From assembly GCF_000321025.1 (NCBI RefSeq), contig NZ_HE610718.1, positions 390,021 through 454,020 of the forward strand: a stretch of 64,000 nucleotides of DNA, read 5' to 3'. Made by a program: the position numbers and the translations under genes. Positions 35,484-43,955 of the stretch are shown here, piece after piece. The stretch's first letter is position 1; each line of letters begins with the position of its first letter. The notes under the pieces were generated by a model that was given only the letters and a program-made list of their open reading frames with translations, had not been told where the DNA came from and searched no databases. Source of the stretch: Peptoniphilus senegalensis JC140 (GTDB lineage Bacteria; Bacillota; Clostridia; Tissierellales; Peptoniphilaceae).

Positions 35484-37278
35484 AGTCTTTAATAACTGTT
35501 CCGTGATTTCTAGGATTATTTGTATTTAAAATCTTTATCATAATATTTTTTTCTTCAACGGGCTTTATGGCATCTCCTTGATAAACCTCAGCACCACCAT
35601 CTATTATTTCCTTCAGCTCCTTAAAATTTAGCTTGTCAATTGTCTTTGCATTGGGATCTCTATTGGGGTCTGATGTCATTATTCCATTTACATCCGTCCA
35701 ATTTTCATAAACTTTTGAATCTAGAGCATAGGCAATTAGGCTTCCTGTGTAGTCGCTGCCTCCTCTTATAAAAGTTACAATGTCTCCATTTTTGTCGCTG
35801 CCATAAAAACCTGGCACAACTGCCTTTTTCTTTTCTCCAATGTTAACTCTTATTGCCTTAGCTGATTTTTCTAAGTCAACTTTTCCAGCTTCGTCAAAAA
35901 TTATTATGTCCTTGGCATCTATAAAATCATATCCCAAGTAACGTGAAAGAAGTTTTGCGTTTAGATATTCCCCTCTGCTGACTATAAAGTCCTTATCCCT
36001 AGAATTTTTTATTTCATCAAATACAAATTTTAGTTCATCGTCCCAAAAATCTTCTAACTTTAATTCTTCTGCAATAGAAAGAAATCTCCTTTTGACTTTT
36101 TCAAGCTGAGTGTCTCTATAGGCTTCTTGGACTTTTAACTCTTCTTCAAGAGATTTTATAATTTTTTCAAGGTCATCAATTTTTTTATTTTTGTCAGATA
36201 GAGAAATTAATTCATCTGTGATTTTCGTGTCCTCTTTAAATCTTCTGCCTGGAGCAGAAACTACAATGACATCTCTGTCTTCCTTAGAAAAAATTATTTT
36301 TTTAACCTTAGCAAACTGACCTGCATCCTTTAAAGATGAGCCGCCAAATTTTGAAACAGACTTACCTTCTATTGTCTCTATGGCAAAAGGTGTTTCTTGA
36401 TATACGCAGTAATTGAGCCAATTGGAGAAAAATAAATTGCCTGAAGATCTCCATCTAATTTTTATTTCCTTCTTTGGGTCATTGTCCTCATAATAATTTT
36501 TAGGTGGAGCAATTTTTTTGCCTTGGGAAATATCTCTGATGTATTCATTGTGTAGAGTGTCCTTGTCATATTCCCAGTGACCAAAATTAAATACAAAGCG
36601 GTTATCCTTTGTTGTTACAAGAGAAACTCCTGTGTCAGGTCTTGCTGCAAGAACTTCTAAATCTGGAAAGTCATAAAAATCTTCTATATCCACATAGGTG
36701 TGTCTTGAAGTTGGAACTAAAAAAGTATCGTCAAAACCCTTTACAATTTTATTGTCCTTTAACTTGTCAAATTCAAAGACACCAAATATTTTTCCCTTAG
36801 AAACTTTGTGCTCGATATTATAATAATGATAGAGGGCTGCCTGTGCAGACCAACATATAAACATTGTTGAATAGACATTTTCTTTGGCAAATTCAAAAAT
36901 TGTCTTTAATTCCTCCCAATATTTAATTTCTTCATAGGCAATAGTTTCAATTGGCGCTCCAGTTATTATCATTGCGTCGTACTTATTATTCTTTATGTCC
37001 TCATAAGTTTTGTAAAAGGCATTAAGTCTTTTGACATCACTATTTGTTGGATTATAGGACTCCATTCTCACAAGGTCAATATTTATTTGAAGGGCAGTAT
37101 TTGATAGCATCCTCAAAAGTTGAAGCTCTGTCTCTTCTTTTTTGGGCATTAAGTTTACAATGGCAATGTTAAGTGGTCTTATGTCTTGCTCTTTTGCAGA
37201 GGAGTCCCTCATTGTAAAAATATTTTCTCTCTCTAAAACTTCTTCAACTATTAAATCCTTAGGTACTATTAGTGGCAT
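35482..37278 (-). CDS. Fusion of homoserine O-acyltransferase (MetA) and aspartokinase
   Basis: The 598-residue protein joins two methionine-pathway enzymes. Residues 1-298 are a complete MetA: NIAIVNLMPKKEETE, catalytic C142 (ICWSAQA), H234 and E236 (NFGHWEYD), ending SNWLNYCVYQETPF. Residue 111 (TGAPIE) is Glu, which in characterised MetA enzymes goes with acetyl-CoA rather than succinyl-CoA. Residues 304-598 are an aspartokinase catalytic domain: KFGGSS (310-315), RGGSDYTG (505-512), WTDVNGIMTSDPN, ending at NPRNHGTVI. No ACT domain follows, so the usual Lys/Thr feedback site is absent. The frame is continuous, with no stop or shift. A Met-type T-box leader lies upstream. The start has AGAGAGG. 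Confidence 0.9.
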   Translation of the reverse strand: MPLIVPKDLIVEEVLERENIFTMRDSSAKEQDIRPLNIAIVNLMPKKEETELQLLRMLSNTALQINIDLVRMESYNPTNSDVKRLNAFYKTYEDIKNNKYDAMIITGAPIETIAYEEIKYWEELKTIFEFAKENVYSTMFICWSAQAALYHYYNIEHKVSKGKIFGVFEFDKLKDNKIVKGFDDTFLVPTSRHTYVDIEDFYDFPDLEVLAARPDTGVSLVTTKDNRFVFNFGHWEYDKDTLHNEYIRDISQGKKIAPPKNYYEDNDPKKEIKIRWRSSGNLFFSNWLNYCVYQETPFAIETIEGKSVSKFGGSSLKDAGQFAKVKKIIFSKEDRDVIVVSAPGRRFKEDTKITDELISLSDKNKKIDDLEKIIKSLEEELKVQEAYRDTQLEKVKRRFLSIAEELKLEDFWDDELKFVFDEIKNSRDKDFIVSRGEYLNAKLLSRYLGYDFIDAKDIIIFDEAGKVDLEKSAKAIRVNIGEKKKAVVPGFYGSDKNGDIVTFIRGGSDYTGSLIAYALDSKVYENWTDVNGIMTSDPNRDPNAKTIDKLNFKELKEIIDGGAEVYQGDAIKPVEEKNIMIKILNTNNPRNHGTVIKD

Positions 37279-37352
37279 TTTTATTCCTCTCTTTTCTAAA
37301 ATTTTGTACTTGTGAGTAAATTTAAAATTTTGGTCGCTTTATTAAAAATAAA

Positions 37353-37602
37353 AAAAGCTCCCGTCCCAATAAGGACGAAAGCTATTCGTGTTACCACCTT
37401 AATTCTCTTCTATCTCACAATAGAAGACTCTTCAAGTACTATCATACTCTATCACTATAACGGGTGCACCCGTGCTCATCTAAATATCGACAAGCCCTCG
37501 AGAAAGACCATGTTCGCTTATTTTTCTTCTACTTCTTTCACCTAACGAAGCTCTCTGTAATCAGTCCAACAAGTTACTCTTCTCTCTGTTGAGTTTAAAT
37601 TT
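37353..37602 (-). promoter_or_regulatory. T-box riboswitch, methionine type
   Basis: The 250-nt leader of the metA-aspartokinase gene ends with the T-box word AAGGTGGTAACACG (37387-37400) and an intrinsic terminator (AGCTCCCGTCC against GGACGAAAGCT, 37356-37383, then T run). The 5' part has the AGAGAG and AGTA words of Stem I. GAACATGG at its 3' side offers ATG as specifier codon followed by a purine. Uncharged tRNA-Met would pair with UGGU in the T-box and prevent termination. Met specificity is inferred from the specifier and the gene. Confidence 0.9.
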
Positions 37603-37608
37603 TATACT

Positions 37609-37637
37609 ATGATAGCACCTAATAATATTTATGTCAA
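37609..37637 (-). promoter_or_regulatory. Promoter of the T-box leader
   Basis: TTGACA (37632-37637) and TATCAT (37609-37614) are 17 nt apart. Confidence 0.8.
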
Positions 37638-37708
37638 ATAACTTTATTGTAAAATTTCAAATATCTATAAAATTCTTATTGTAATACCCTATAAAAATCA
37701 ATTAAAAA

Positions 37709-37726
37709 ACCGAGGTCGCCCTCGGT
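37709..37726 (-). terminator. Terminator of hsp20
   Basis: ACCGAGG and CCTCGGT form a GC-rich stem with a 4-nt loop followed by TTTTTT on the minus strand. Confidence 0.85.
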
Positions 37727-37802
37727 CTTAAATTATTATTTTTGGATTATTTATGAATATTCTAAATTGTACTTATCAAGTTATAATTTTTATCTCAAAA
37801 AA

Positions 37803-38246
37803 TTATTTGATTTCAATTTTTTTGTTTTTCTTTTCTTCAGCTTTTTTAGGAATTATAATTTCCAAAATTCCTCCTTCAAGCTTTGCAATCATATTTTCTT
37901 CGTCAATATCTTTGAAGAACATTCTTCTAATCATCTTTGATGACTTTCTCTCTCTGTGAATGTAATTTTTTTCTTTATTTTCTTCATTAACTTCTTCATT
38001 TTTTTCAGCTGAAATTGTAAGTTTGCCATCTTCAAAATCTATATCAATTTCATCTTTAGAAAATCCAGGAAGCTCTGCTTCTACTTTGTAGTCCTTATCT
38101 TCGTCAATTACATCAACCTTAAAAGTAGCAGATCTCATTGCTCTTTGAGGTGTAAAATCATCGTTAAAGAAGGAATCAATCATATCATAAAAATCATCAA
38201 ATCTTGTATCTCTCAAATTATTTTTTTCATAAGGTCTAATACTCAT
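37803..38246 (-). CDS. Small heat-shock protein, Hsp20 family
   Basis: This 147-residue ATP-independent holdase has an N-terminal arm (FDDFYDMIDSFFND) and an alpha-crystallin domain (about residues 42-140): YKVEAELPGFSKDEIDIDFEDGKLTISAE and the signature AKLEGGILEIIIPK. An IxI-type tail (KIEIK) ends the protein. GGGGAG precedes the ATG. Its promoter carries two CtsR-type operators, so it should be induced by heat or protein stress when CtsR is inactivated. Confidence 0.93.
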   Translation of the reverse strand: MSIRPYEKNNLRDTRFDDFYDMIDSFFNDDFTPQRAMRSATFKVDVIDEDKDYKVEAELPGFSKDEIDIDFEDGKLTISAEKNEEVNEENKEKNYIHRERKSSKMIRRMFFKDIDEENMIAKLEGGILEIIIPKKAEEKKNKKIEIK

Positions 38247-38308
38247 TTAAAAACTCCCCTTTTATTAATGTTATTAGCAGCCAATTAATTTATCTGCTAA
38301 CTATCTTT

Positions 38309-38337
38309 AGTATAGGACGTAGGTCAAAGAATGTCAA
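38309..38337 (-). promoter_or_regulatory. hsp20 promoter
   Basis: TTGACA (38332-38337) and TATACT (38309-38314) with a 17-nt spacer form a near-consensus housekeeping promoter. Confidence 0.88.
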
Positions 38338-38338
38338 T
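38322..38338 (+). promoter_or_regulatory. CtsR-type operator overlapping the hsp20 -35
   Basis: GGTCAAAGAATGTCAAT fits the CtsR heptad direct repeat (RGTCAAA-NAN-RGTCAAA) with two mismatches in the second heptad. It covers the -35 and part of the spacer. Confidence 0.75.
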
Positions 38339-38344
38339 AGCATT

Positions 38345-38361
38345 TTTGACTTTTTTTGACT
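38345..38361 (-). promoter_or_regulatory. Perfect CtsR-type operator upstream of hsp20
   Basis: On the minus strand AGTCAAAAAAAGTCAAA is a perfect match to the CtsR consensus: two AGTCAAA heptads 3 nt apart. It lies just upstream of the -35 and on the opposite strand to the first box. Confidence 0.85.
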
Positions 38362-38395
38362 TTCTTTAAGAAAATTTTTAAAATTCTATGGCAAA

Positions 38396-38425
38396 GAAAA
38401 AAAGAGAGCGCACCCTCTTTCTCTT
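38396..38425 (-). terminator. Terminator of the ilvA operon
   Basis: A purine/pyrimidine stem (AAAGAGGG against CGCTCTCTTT, imperfect) is followed by a long T run on the minus strand just past the ilvA stop. Confidence 0.65.
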
Positions 38426-38439
38426 TAAGCTAATTTATT

Positions 38440-39648
38440 TTAAAATTGTGTGTCATTATAATTTGCCTTAAATACATAGAAGTTTTGATTTAGCTCTGTA
38501 ATAATTTGTTCTTGATGTGCCTTGTCCTTTGTATCTATAACAACGCTTACTATCATTGAGTCAATTGTATCTCCAATAACATCTATATTTTGACCAATTC
38601 TAACAATGTTAGCTCCTTCTCTTTCAAGAAGCTTTGTCATTCTAGTCATTTCTCCTGGTTGGTCATTTAATTTAATTTTAAGTTCCATTCTTCTATTAGT
38701 CTTGTAAAGACCCTTTTCAATAACCTTTGAAACTCTTGTTACATCAATGTTTCCACCAGAAAGTACACAGCAAACTTTTTTACCTTTGTGGCTAAATTTC
38801 TTGTACATCAAGGCTGCAACTGTTGATGCTGCTGCACCTTCTGTTATAATTTTATTTTTTTCAAGAAGTGTAAGTATTGCTGAGGAGATTTCCCCTTCAG
38901 TTACTAAAACAATTTCATCTACATATTCTCTTACAATATCATAAGTAATCTTACCTGGAGTTTTTACTGCAATGCCGTCGGCAATTGTTGAGCCACCCTT
39001 TACAGTTAATATTTTTCCTTCTTTAACTGATTCATACATACTTGGAGAGATTTTTGTTTGAACCCCAATAACTTTCACATCAGGATTAATACTTTTTGCT
39101 GCAAGTGCGACTCCAGAGATAAGTCCGCCACCACCTATTGGCACAACTATAATATCTACATCAGGAATTTTTTCTAAAATTTCAAGTCCAATAGTTCCTT
39201 GTCCTGCAATAACTTTTTCATCATCAAAAGGTGCTATAAAAGTTAAGCCTTCTTCCTTAGAAAGTTTTGCCGCATAGGCTGCTGCATCATCAAAGGAATC
39301 TTTAATAAGCTCTACTTCTGCTCCATAATTTCTTGTTGCTTGAACCTTTGAAAGCGGTGCGTGGAAAGGCATACAGATAATTGACCTTATTCCTCTTTCT
39401 GTTGCAGACTTTGCTACTCCTTGGGCGTGATTTCCTGCAGAACAAGCCACAACTCCTTTTTCTGCTTCTTCGTCAGTTAAAGTTGCGATTTTGTTATAAG
39501 CTCCTCTAAGTTTAAAAGAGCCTGTGTCTTGCAAAACTTCTACCTTTAAGTAAACATCTTCTCCTAGATTTGGTGCATAAACTACTGGTGTCTCTTTAAT
39601 ATGACCCTTTAATCTTTCCCTTGCATCATAAATTTCTTTTACATCCAT
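38440..39648 (-). CDS. ilvA: Threonine ammonia-lyase with C-terminal ACT domain
   Basis: This 402-residue PLP enzyme converts threonine to 2-oxobutanoate and ammonia. The PLP Lys is K46 in SFKLRGAYNK, the Gly-rich phosphate loop is PIGGGGLISG, and the Ser/Cys-Gly-Gly near the end of the catalytic domain is CVLSGGNID. A single ACT domain (residues 325-400, ELKIKLNDQPGEMTRM) suggests allosteric control. It could be the biosynthetic IlvA or a catabolic form; no other ilv genes are near. DUF951 and mscS genes lie upstream, 1 bp away, in one operon. Confidence 0.9.
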   Translation of the reverse strand: MDVKEIYDARERLKGHIKETPVVYAPNLGEDVYLKVEVLQDTGSFKLRGAYNKIATLTDEEAEKGVVACSAGNHAQGVAKSATERGIRSIICMPFHAPLSKVQATRNYGAEVELIKDSFDDAAAYAAKLSKEEGLTFIAPFDDEKVIAGQGTIGLEILEKIPDVDIIVVPIGGGGLISGVALAAKSINPDVKVIGVQTKISPSMYESVKEGKILTVKGGSTIADGIAVKTPGKITYDIVREYVDEIVLVTEGEISSAILTLLEKNKIITEGAAASTVAALMYKKFSHKGKKVCCVLSGGNIDVTRVSKVIEKGLYKTNRRMELKIKLNDQPGEMTRMTKLLEREGANIVRIGQNIDVIGDTIDSMIVSVVIDTKDKAHQEQIITELNQNFYVFKANYNDTQF

Positions 39649-39649
39649 A

Positions 39650-39874
39650 CTATTCTCCTTCTTTCTTGTGATGGACTATACTAACAAATTTATCATCTTC
39701 TAAAATTTTTCTAACCCTTTTTTCAAAATCCATTCGACTCATCCAAATAAGTCTTTCACATCCAAGGCACTTTAATTTTATATCTGCACCCTTTCTCACT
39801 ATTTCCCATCTATTTTCTCCACAGGGATGTCCCTTTTTTAGGGTTACAATATCTCCAAGATTATAGTAAAGCAT
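39650..39874 (-). CDS. DUF951-family small protein
   Basis: This 74-residue protein has the DUF951 pattern LGDIVTLKKGHPCGENRWEIVRKGADIKLKCLGC followed by MSRMDFEKR. Two to three Cys residues (CGEN, CLGC) could bind metal. The family is near-universal in Firmicutes, often beside mscS, ychF or rpsF, and has no established role. It overlaps mscS by 14 bp. Confidence 0.88.
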   Translation of the reverse strand: MLYYNLGDIVTLKKGHPCGENRWEIVRKGADIKLKCLGCERLIWMSRMDFEKRVRKILEDDKFVSIVHHKKEGE

Positions 39875-40739
39875 TGTTGTCCTCCCCTTTAATTAACTCA
39901 TTTCTAATAATTGGCATCTTAATATTTTCTCTCTGCATAGTTTTTAAAATCTCTGATCTAATTGCATACTCTAAATCATATTGTTGACCTTGCTTTGTAT
40001 AATAAACTAGGCTCATCTTGTAAGCATATTTGTCATTTTCAGTGACACCCCAAAGATTTGGCCCCACTATCATTTCCTTGCTCTTCTTATACTTTTCTAG
40101 CGCTTCATTTATTTTTTCTTCAACAAAGGATGGGTCAGCGGAATTGTCTACATAAAAATCAATTCTCGTCCTAACATTTGCCCTTTCCTTGTTTGAAACA
40201 ATTGAAATATTGCTGTTAGGAATTACATGAAGTATTTTATTAAAGTCACGAATTTTTGTAACTCTAAGCCCTAAGTCTTCAACTATGCCTTCTATTCCTT
40301 CAATTTCAACTAAATCTCCAACAGAATATTGATCCTCAAAAATTATAAAGAATCCATTGATTAAATCCTTGACAAGACTTTGGGCACCAACACCTATTGC
40401 CAGTGAAAATACACCAAGAGTTGCAAGTATAGGTGCAATTGAAATTTTAAATACACTCATAATTATTGTCACACCAATAAAAATTAATATAATTTTTATA
40501 ATCCTCTTTATTAAATTAGTTACTGTGACAATTCTATTGTAGGAGCCTTTTAGCTTTATCTTTTCTGACTTTAACTGTCCGTCTATAAATCTATCAATTA
40601 CCTGCAAAATTATAAAAATCCCAACTATAATTGCAAGAACTACAGCAAGTCTCTGCCAAGATCCAAGTCCTTCAAAGGTAGACTGCAGTGCCTTATCCGC
40701 TTCATTTGCCACAATGTCTGTATTTTTGTCTAAATTCAC
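39861..40739 (-). CDS. Small-conductance mechanosensitive channel (MscS family)
   Basis: The protein is 292 residues with three N-terminal membrane segments. The pore helix and beta domain follow (GVFSLAIGVGAQSLVKDLINGFFIIFEDQYSVGDLVEIEGIEGIVEDLGLRVTKIRD), with PNSNISIVSNK at the domain end. It opens under membrane tension to release solutes on hypo-osmotic shock. It starts 2 bp after the upstream gene (40742-41821), in the same operon as DUF951 and ilvA. Confidence 0.92.
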   Translation of the reverse strand: MNLDKNTDIVANEADKALQSTFEGLGSWQRLAVVLAIIVGIFIILQVIDRFIDGQLKSEKIKLKGSYNRIVTVTNLIKRIIKIILIFIGVTIIMSVFKISIAPILATLGVFSLAIGVGAQSLVKDLINGFFIIFEDQYSVGDLVEIEGIEGIVEDLGLRVTKIRDFNKILHVIPNSNISIVSNKERANVRTRIDFYVDNSADPSFVEEKINEALEKYKKSKEMIVGPNLWGVTENDKYAYKMSLVYYTKQGQQYDLEYAIRSEILKTMQRENIKMPIIRNELIKGEDNNALL

Positions 40740-40741
40740 TT

Positions 40742-41821
40742 TTACACCTCTTTATAAGTGGTCTCTATTTTATTTTCATCTTCTCTAACTGAATTTGAAT
40801 TTACAACAGAGTAAAGATTTAGCTCTCCATTTCTAAGAGCACCAATTAAAAGTCCGTTGATTTTAATTTTGTCCAAAGAATATCCAAGTCTAGTGTAAAA
40901 CTCTCCTCGATTTCCTATTTCTCCACCAACATCACTTGGACCATAGACATAAATAGAGCCTGAAACATTTTCCATCTTGTCTACATTGGCTGCAATTATT
41001 TTTTTCTCTCCAGCCTTTAGAGCATAATTATATTTCGTGATAATGCCCGAATGGAGAATATAAGTATCTCTTCCTTCCACTAAGACATCAGATACATTGG
41101 GAATTTTATCCTCATAAATTTTTCCCTCATCCATAAATCTATAAATAGACTTGTCAGTCAAGGCAAGCACAGACCTCTTGTCCCTCTTCACAAAAAATAC
41201 TATCTCATGATTTAGGACTTTGCTCTTTTTGTTGCCCTTGTCAAGAGAATAAATAAGAGAAGAGTATCCACTTGCGTCATTTTTAATCTCTGCAACAGAA
41301 AGGTTTTTCGAATCTAAAATATCGTGAGTTAAAATTTGATTTCCCGTTCTATAAATTTCTGTTAGGGTAGAATCATTGCCCATTAAGTATAAAATTTCAT
41401 TTTTATCGTCAATTACATGAAAAATAATATTTGCATTTTCATAGGAAATGTTAAAAACTTCGCCCTTTACATCTGTCGTAGAAAGGAGTTCGCCCATTTC
41501 AGAATACATGTGCACTTTACCTAAATCTCTTTCGTATAAAAAGGCATAGTTATTGGCAAAAAATGCCTCGATGTTTTCGTCTTCTCTCTGAATTTTTTTT
41601 ATTATGTTGCCATCTTTATCTGTAATATATAAAACTGGATCAGCCCATAAAAAAACTGACTTAGATGCAATGGAAAAATCTTCTATTTGCTCATTTACAC
41701 TTACACCTTTAAGCCTAACTATGGTTCTGTCCTTAGAAAAGTTTTTGTAGTTAAAATATATAAATCCAAAAAAGATTATTAATAAAACTAAAATTATTGC
41801 GTGATTTTTCTTTAATTTCAA
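40742..41821 (-). CDS. Membrane-anchored beta-propeller-like protein (DUF5711-like)
   Basis: This 359-residue protein has one N-terminal anchor (HAIILVLLIIFFGFIYF), then a long beta-rich extracytoplasmic region in which short repeats such as 'YITDKDGNII', 'VHMYSEMGELL' and 'YLMGNDSTL' recur about every 40 residues. That pattern suggests a propeller. It resembles the DUF5711 proteins of Firmicutes, of unknown role. It is the first gene of an operon with mscS, DUF951 and ilvA. Confidence 0.65.
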   Translation of the reverse strand: MKLKKNHAIILVLLIIFFGFIYFNYKNFSKDRTIVRLKGVSVNEQIEDFSIASKSVFLWADPVLYITDKDGNIIKKIQREDENIEAFFANNYAFLYERDLGKVHMYSEMGELLSTTDVKGEVFNISYENANIIFHVIDDKNEILYLMGNDSTLTEIYRTGNQILTHDILDSKNLSVAEIKNDASGYSSLIYSLDKGNKKSKVLNHEIVFFVKRDKRSVLALTDKSIYRFMDEGKIYEDKIPNVSDVLVEGRDTYILHSGIITKYNYALKAGEKKIIAANVDKMENVSGSIYVYGPSDVGGEIGNRGEFYTRLGYSLDKIKINGLLIGALRNGELNLYSVVNSNSVREDENKIETTYKEV

Positions 41822-41886
41822 AATATCACTCCCAACTTAATTATAACATTTATAACTTTATTTTTGCATTTTTTTACAACTAAAAA

Positions 41887-41909
41887 GAGATGTACTCTTA
41901 GCACATCTC
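41887..41909 (-). terminator. Second terminator after tkt
   Basis: AGATGT and ACATCT arms (within AGAGATGT/ACATCTC) with TTTTT on the minus strand. Together with 41960-41977 it makes a tandem terminator. Confidence 0.7.
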
Positions 41910-41959
41910 AAACTTTAAAATTTTTATTTTTTTAAATTCATTTCATAACTCAAATAAAA

Positions 41960-41977
41960 AAGGAGGTTACCCTCCTT
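41960..41977 (-). terminator. Terminator of tkt
   Basis: AAGGAGG and CCTCCTT form a 7-bp stem with a 4-nt loop followed by TTTTT on the minus strand. Confidence 0.85.
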
Positions 41978-41994
41978 CTTTTCTAAAAAATTTT

Positions 41995-43944
41995 TTAAAA
42001 TTCTTCTATCTTTCTTCTAATATTTTCTGCTGTAAATCCAAATCTTTCAAATACTTCTGAACCTTTTCCACTTGCACCAAAGGTATCAATGGAAATTGCC
42101 ATTCCCTTCATGCCAATGTACTTGTGCCAGCCAAAGGATGAAAGTGCTTCAAGAGAAATCCTCTTTGTAACCTTTGAAGGCAATATTTTTTCCTTGTATT
42201 CAGATGATTGCCCATCAAAAAGTTCCATAGAAGGCATTGAAACTACACGCACACCCTTTAATCCTTCTGCCGCTTCAAGAGCAAGAGAAACTTCAGATCC
42301 TGTGGCGATTACAATTTTTTCTAATTCGCCCTCTTCTTCTTTTATAATGTAGGCGCCCTTCATAATATCTCTTGATGAGTTTTCAAGTTGTGGCAAGTTT
42401 TGTCTTGAAAGGGCAAGAACAACAGGTGTGTTCTTGGAATTAAAGGCAAGGTTAAGCGCTGCCGCAGTCTCTCTTCCATCAGCCGGCCTCAAAACAATGA
42501 CGCCAGGGATTGACCTTAACATAGCCAAGTGTTCAATTGGTTCATGTGTAGGACCGTCTTCTCCAACTCCAATGGAGTCGTGAGTAAAGATGTAGACATT
42601 AGGTAAGTTCATTAGGGCAGCAAGTCTAATTGTTGGTTTTAAATAATCGCTAAATACTAAAAATGTTGCCGCATAAGTTTTTAGTCCGCCGTGAAGTAAA
42701 ATTCCATTAGTGATTGCTCCCATAGCATTTTCACGAACGCCAAAGGTTAAGTTTCTGCCAGATCTATTTTCAGCTGAAAAATATTCTTCTCCCTTTAACA
42801 TAGTCTTATTAGATGGACCGAGGTCTGCTGAGCCACCAAAAATGTGAAGATCATCTTTTGCAATTTTATTTAAAACTTCTCCAGATACACTACGAGTTGA
42901 CATGTCCTTTGTGAAGGAATCGTAGTAAGAATCTTCTAGTAATTCTTTCTTTTCTGGATTAAAGGAAGCCTTATAATCTTCATAGTCCTTTGGATATTTT
43001 TTAGCATATTCCTCTTCAATTTTTTTCTTTTCAGAAGCTTTTCTTGTGTTTTCTTCTACAATTTTTTTGAAGTGGTCTCTCACATCATCTGCTACATAAA
43101 AATCTTCGTCTGGAAGTTCAAAAAATTCACGAGTTGTCTTTATGTTTTCTTGACCAAGAGGTTCGCCATGAGCCTTTGCAGAATCTTCTCTAGGTGAGCC
43201 GTAGCCAATTTTTGTCTTCACTTCAATTAGTGCAGGTCTTTCTGATTTTTTTGCCTCTTCAATTTTTTCATTTATTTCATCTAAATTATTTCCATCACGA
43301 ACTACAAAAGTGTCCCAGCCAAGAGCTTCATATCTCTTGCGAACATCTTCTGAGAAGGCAAGATCAGTTGAACCTTCAATAGAAATTTTATTTGAATCGT
43401 AAAGTACAATTAATTTACTTAATTTTAATGTACCTGCAAGAGAAGATGCTTCGTTGGAAATTCCTTCCATTAAACATCCATCGCCAACTAGGGCATAAGT
43501 ATAGTGATCTACAAGTTTTAAATCTTCTTTGTTATAAAGGGCAGCAAGTTTTTCCTCTGCAAGGGCCATTCCAACAGCCATAGAAATACCTTGACCAAGA
43601 GGACCAGTAGTTGCCTCAACACCCCTAGTGTGACCATACTCTGGGTGTCCCGGAGTCTTTGAGTCAAGTTGTCTAAAGTTTTTTAAATCATCAAGACCAA
43701 GCCCATAATCAAATAGATAAAAAAGTGAATACAAAAGAGCAGAACCATGTCCGGCAGACAAAATAAATCTGTCTCTATTTTCCCAATCTAAGTCCTTAGA
43801 ATCTCTTACTAAGTGATTTTTAAAAAGTGCATACGCCATTGGCGCAGCACCTAATGGAAGACCAGGGTGACCTGAGTTTGCACTTTCAATTTGATCCACT
43901 GACAGCATTCTTATAGTATTAACTGCTTTATTTTCGATATTCAA
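41995..43944 (-). CDS. tkt: Transketolase
   Basis: This thiamine-diphosphate enzyme of about 649 residues is full length. The N-terminal ThDP domain has SGHPGLPLG, GPLGQGISMAVG and the Mg/ThDP motif GDGCLMEGISNEA. The pyrimidine domain carries FGVRENAMGAI and FSDYLKPTIRLAALM, and the sugar site THDSIGVGEDGPTHEP. It links glycolysis with pentose phosphates. The TTG at 43944 (MNIENKAVNT) is 5 nt after GAGGAGTGG; a GTG further up would lie inside the upstream stop region. Adjacent to the glycosyltransferase gene, 11 bp away. Confidence 0.95.
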   Translation of the reverse strand: MNIENKAVNTIRMLSVDQIESANSGHPGLPLGAAPMAYALFKNHLVRDSKDLDWENRDRFILSAGHGSALLYSLFYLFDYGLGLDDLKNFRQLDSKTPGHPEYGHTRGVEATTGPLGQGISMAVGMALAEEKLAALYNKEDLKLVDHYTYALVGDGCLMEGISNEASSLAGTLKLSKLIVLYDSNKISIEGSTDLAFSEDVRKRYEALGWDTFVVRDGNNLDEINEKIEEAKKSERPALIEVKTKIGYGSPREDSAKAHGEPLGQENIKTTREFFELPDEDFYVADDVRDHFKKIVEENTRKASEKKKIEEEYAKKYPKDYEDYKASFNPEKKELLEDSYYDSFTKDMSTRSVSGEVLNKIAKDDLHIFGGSADLGPSNKTMLKGEEYFSAENRSGRNLTFGVRENAMGAITNGILLHGGLKTYAATFLVFSDYLKPTIRLAALMNLPNVYIFTHDSIGVGEDGPTHEPIEHLAMLRSIPGVIVLRPADGRETAAALNLAFNSKNTPVVLALSRQNLPQLENSSRDIMKGAYIIKEEEGELEKIVIATGSEVSLALEAAEGLKGVRVVSMPSMELFDGQSSEYKEKILPSKVTKRISLEALSSFGWHKYIGMKGMAISIDTFGASGKGSEVFERFGFTAENIRRKIEEF

Positions 43945-43955
43945 AATTCCACTCC

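Noticed and set aside
37312-37545. 77-codon plus-strand frame
   Set aside because: It is the antisense of the Met T-box leader; the leader structure explains the sequence.
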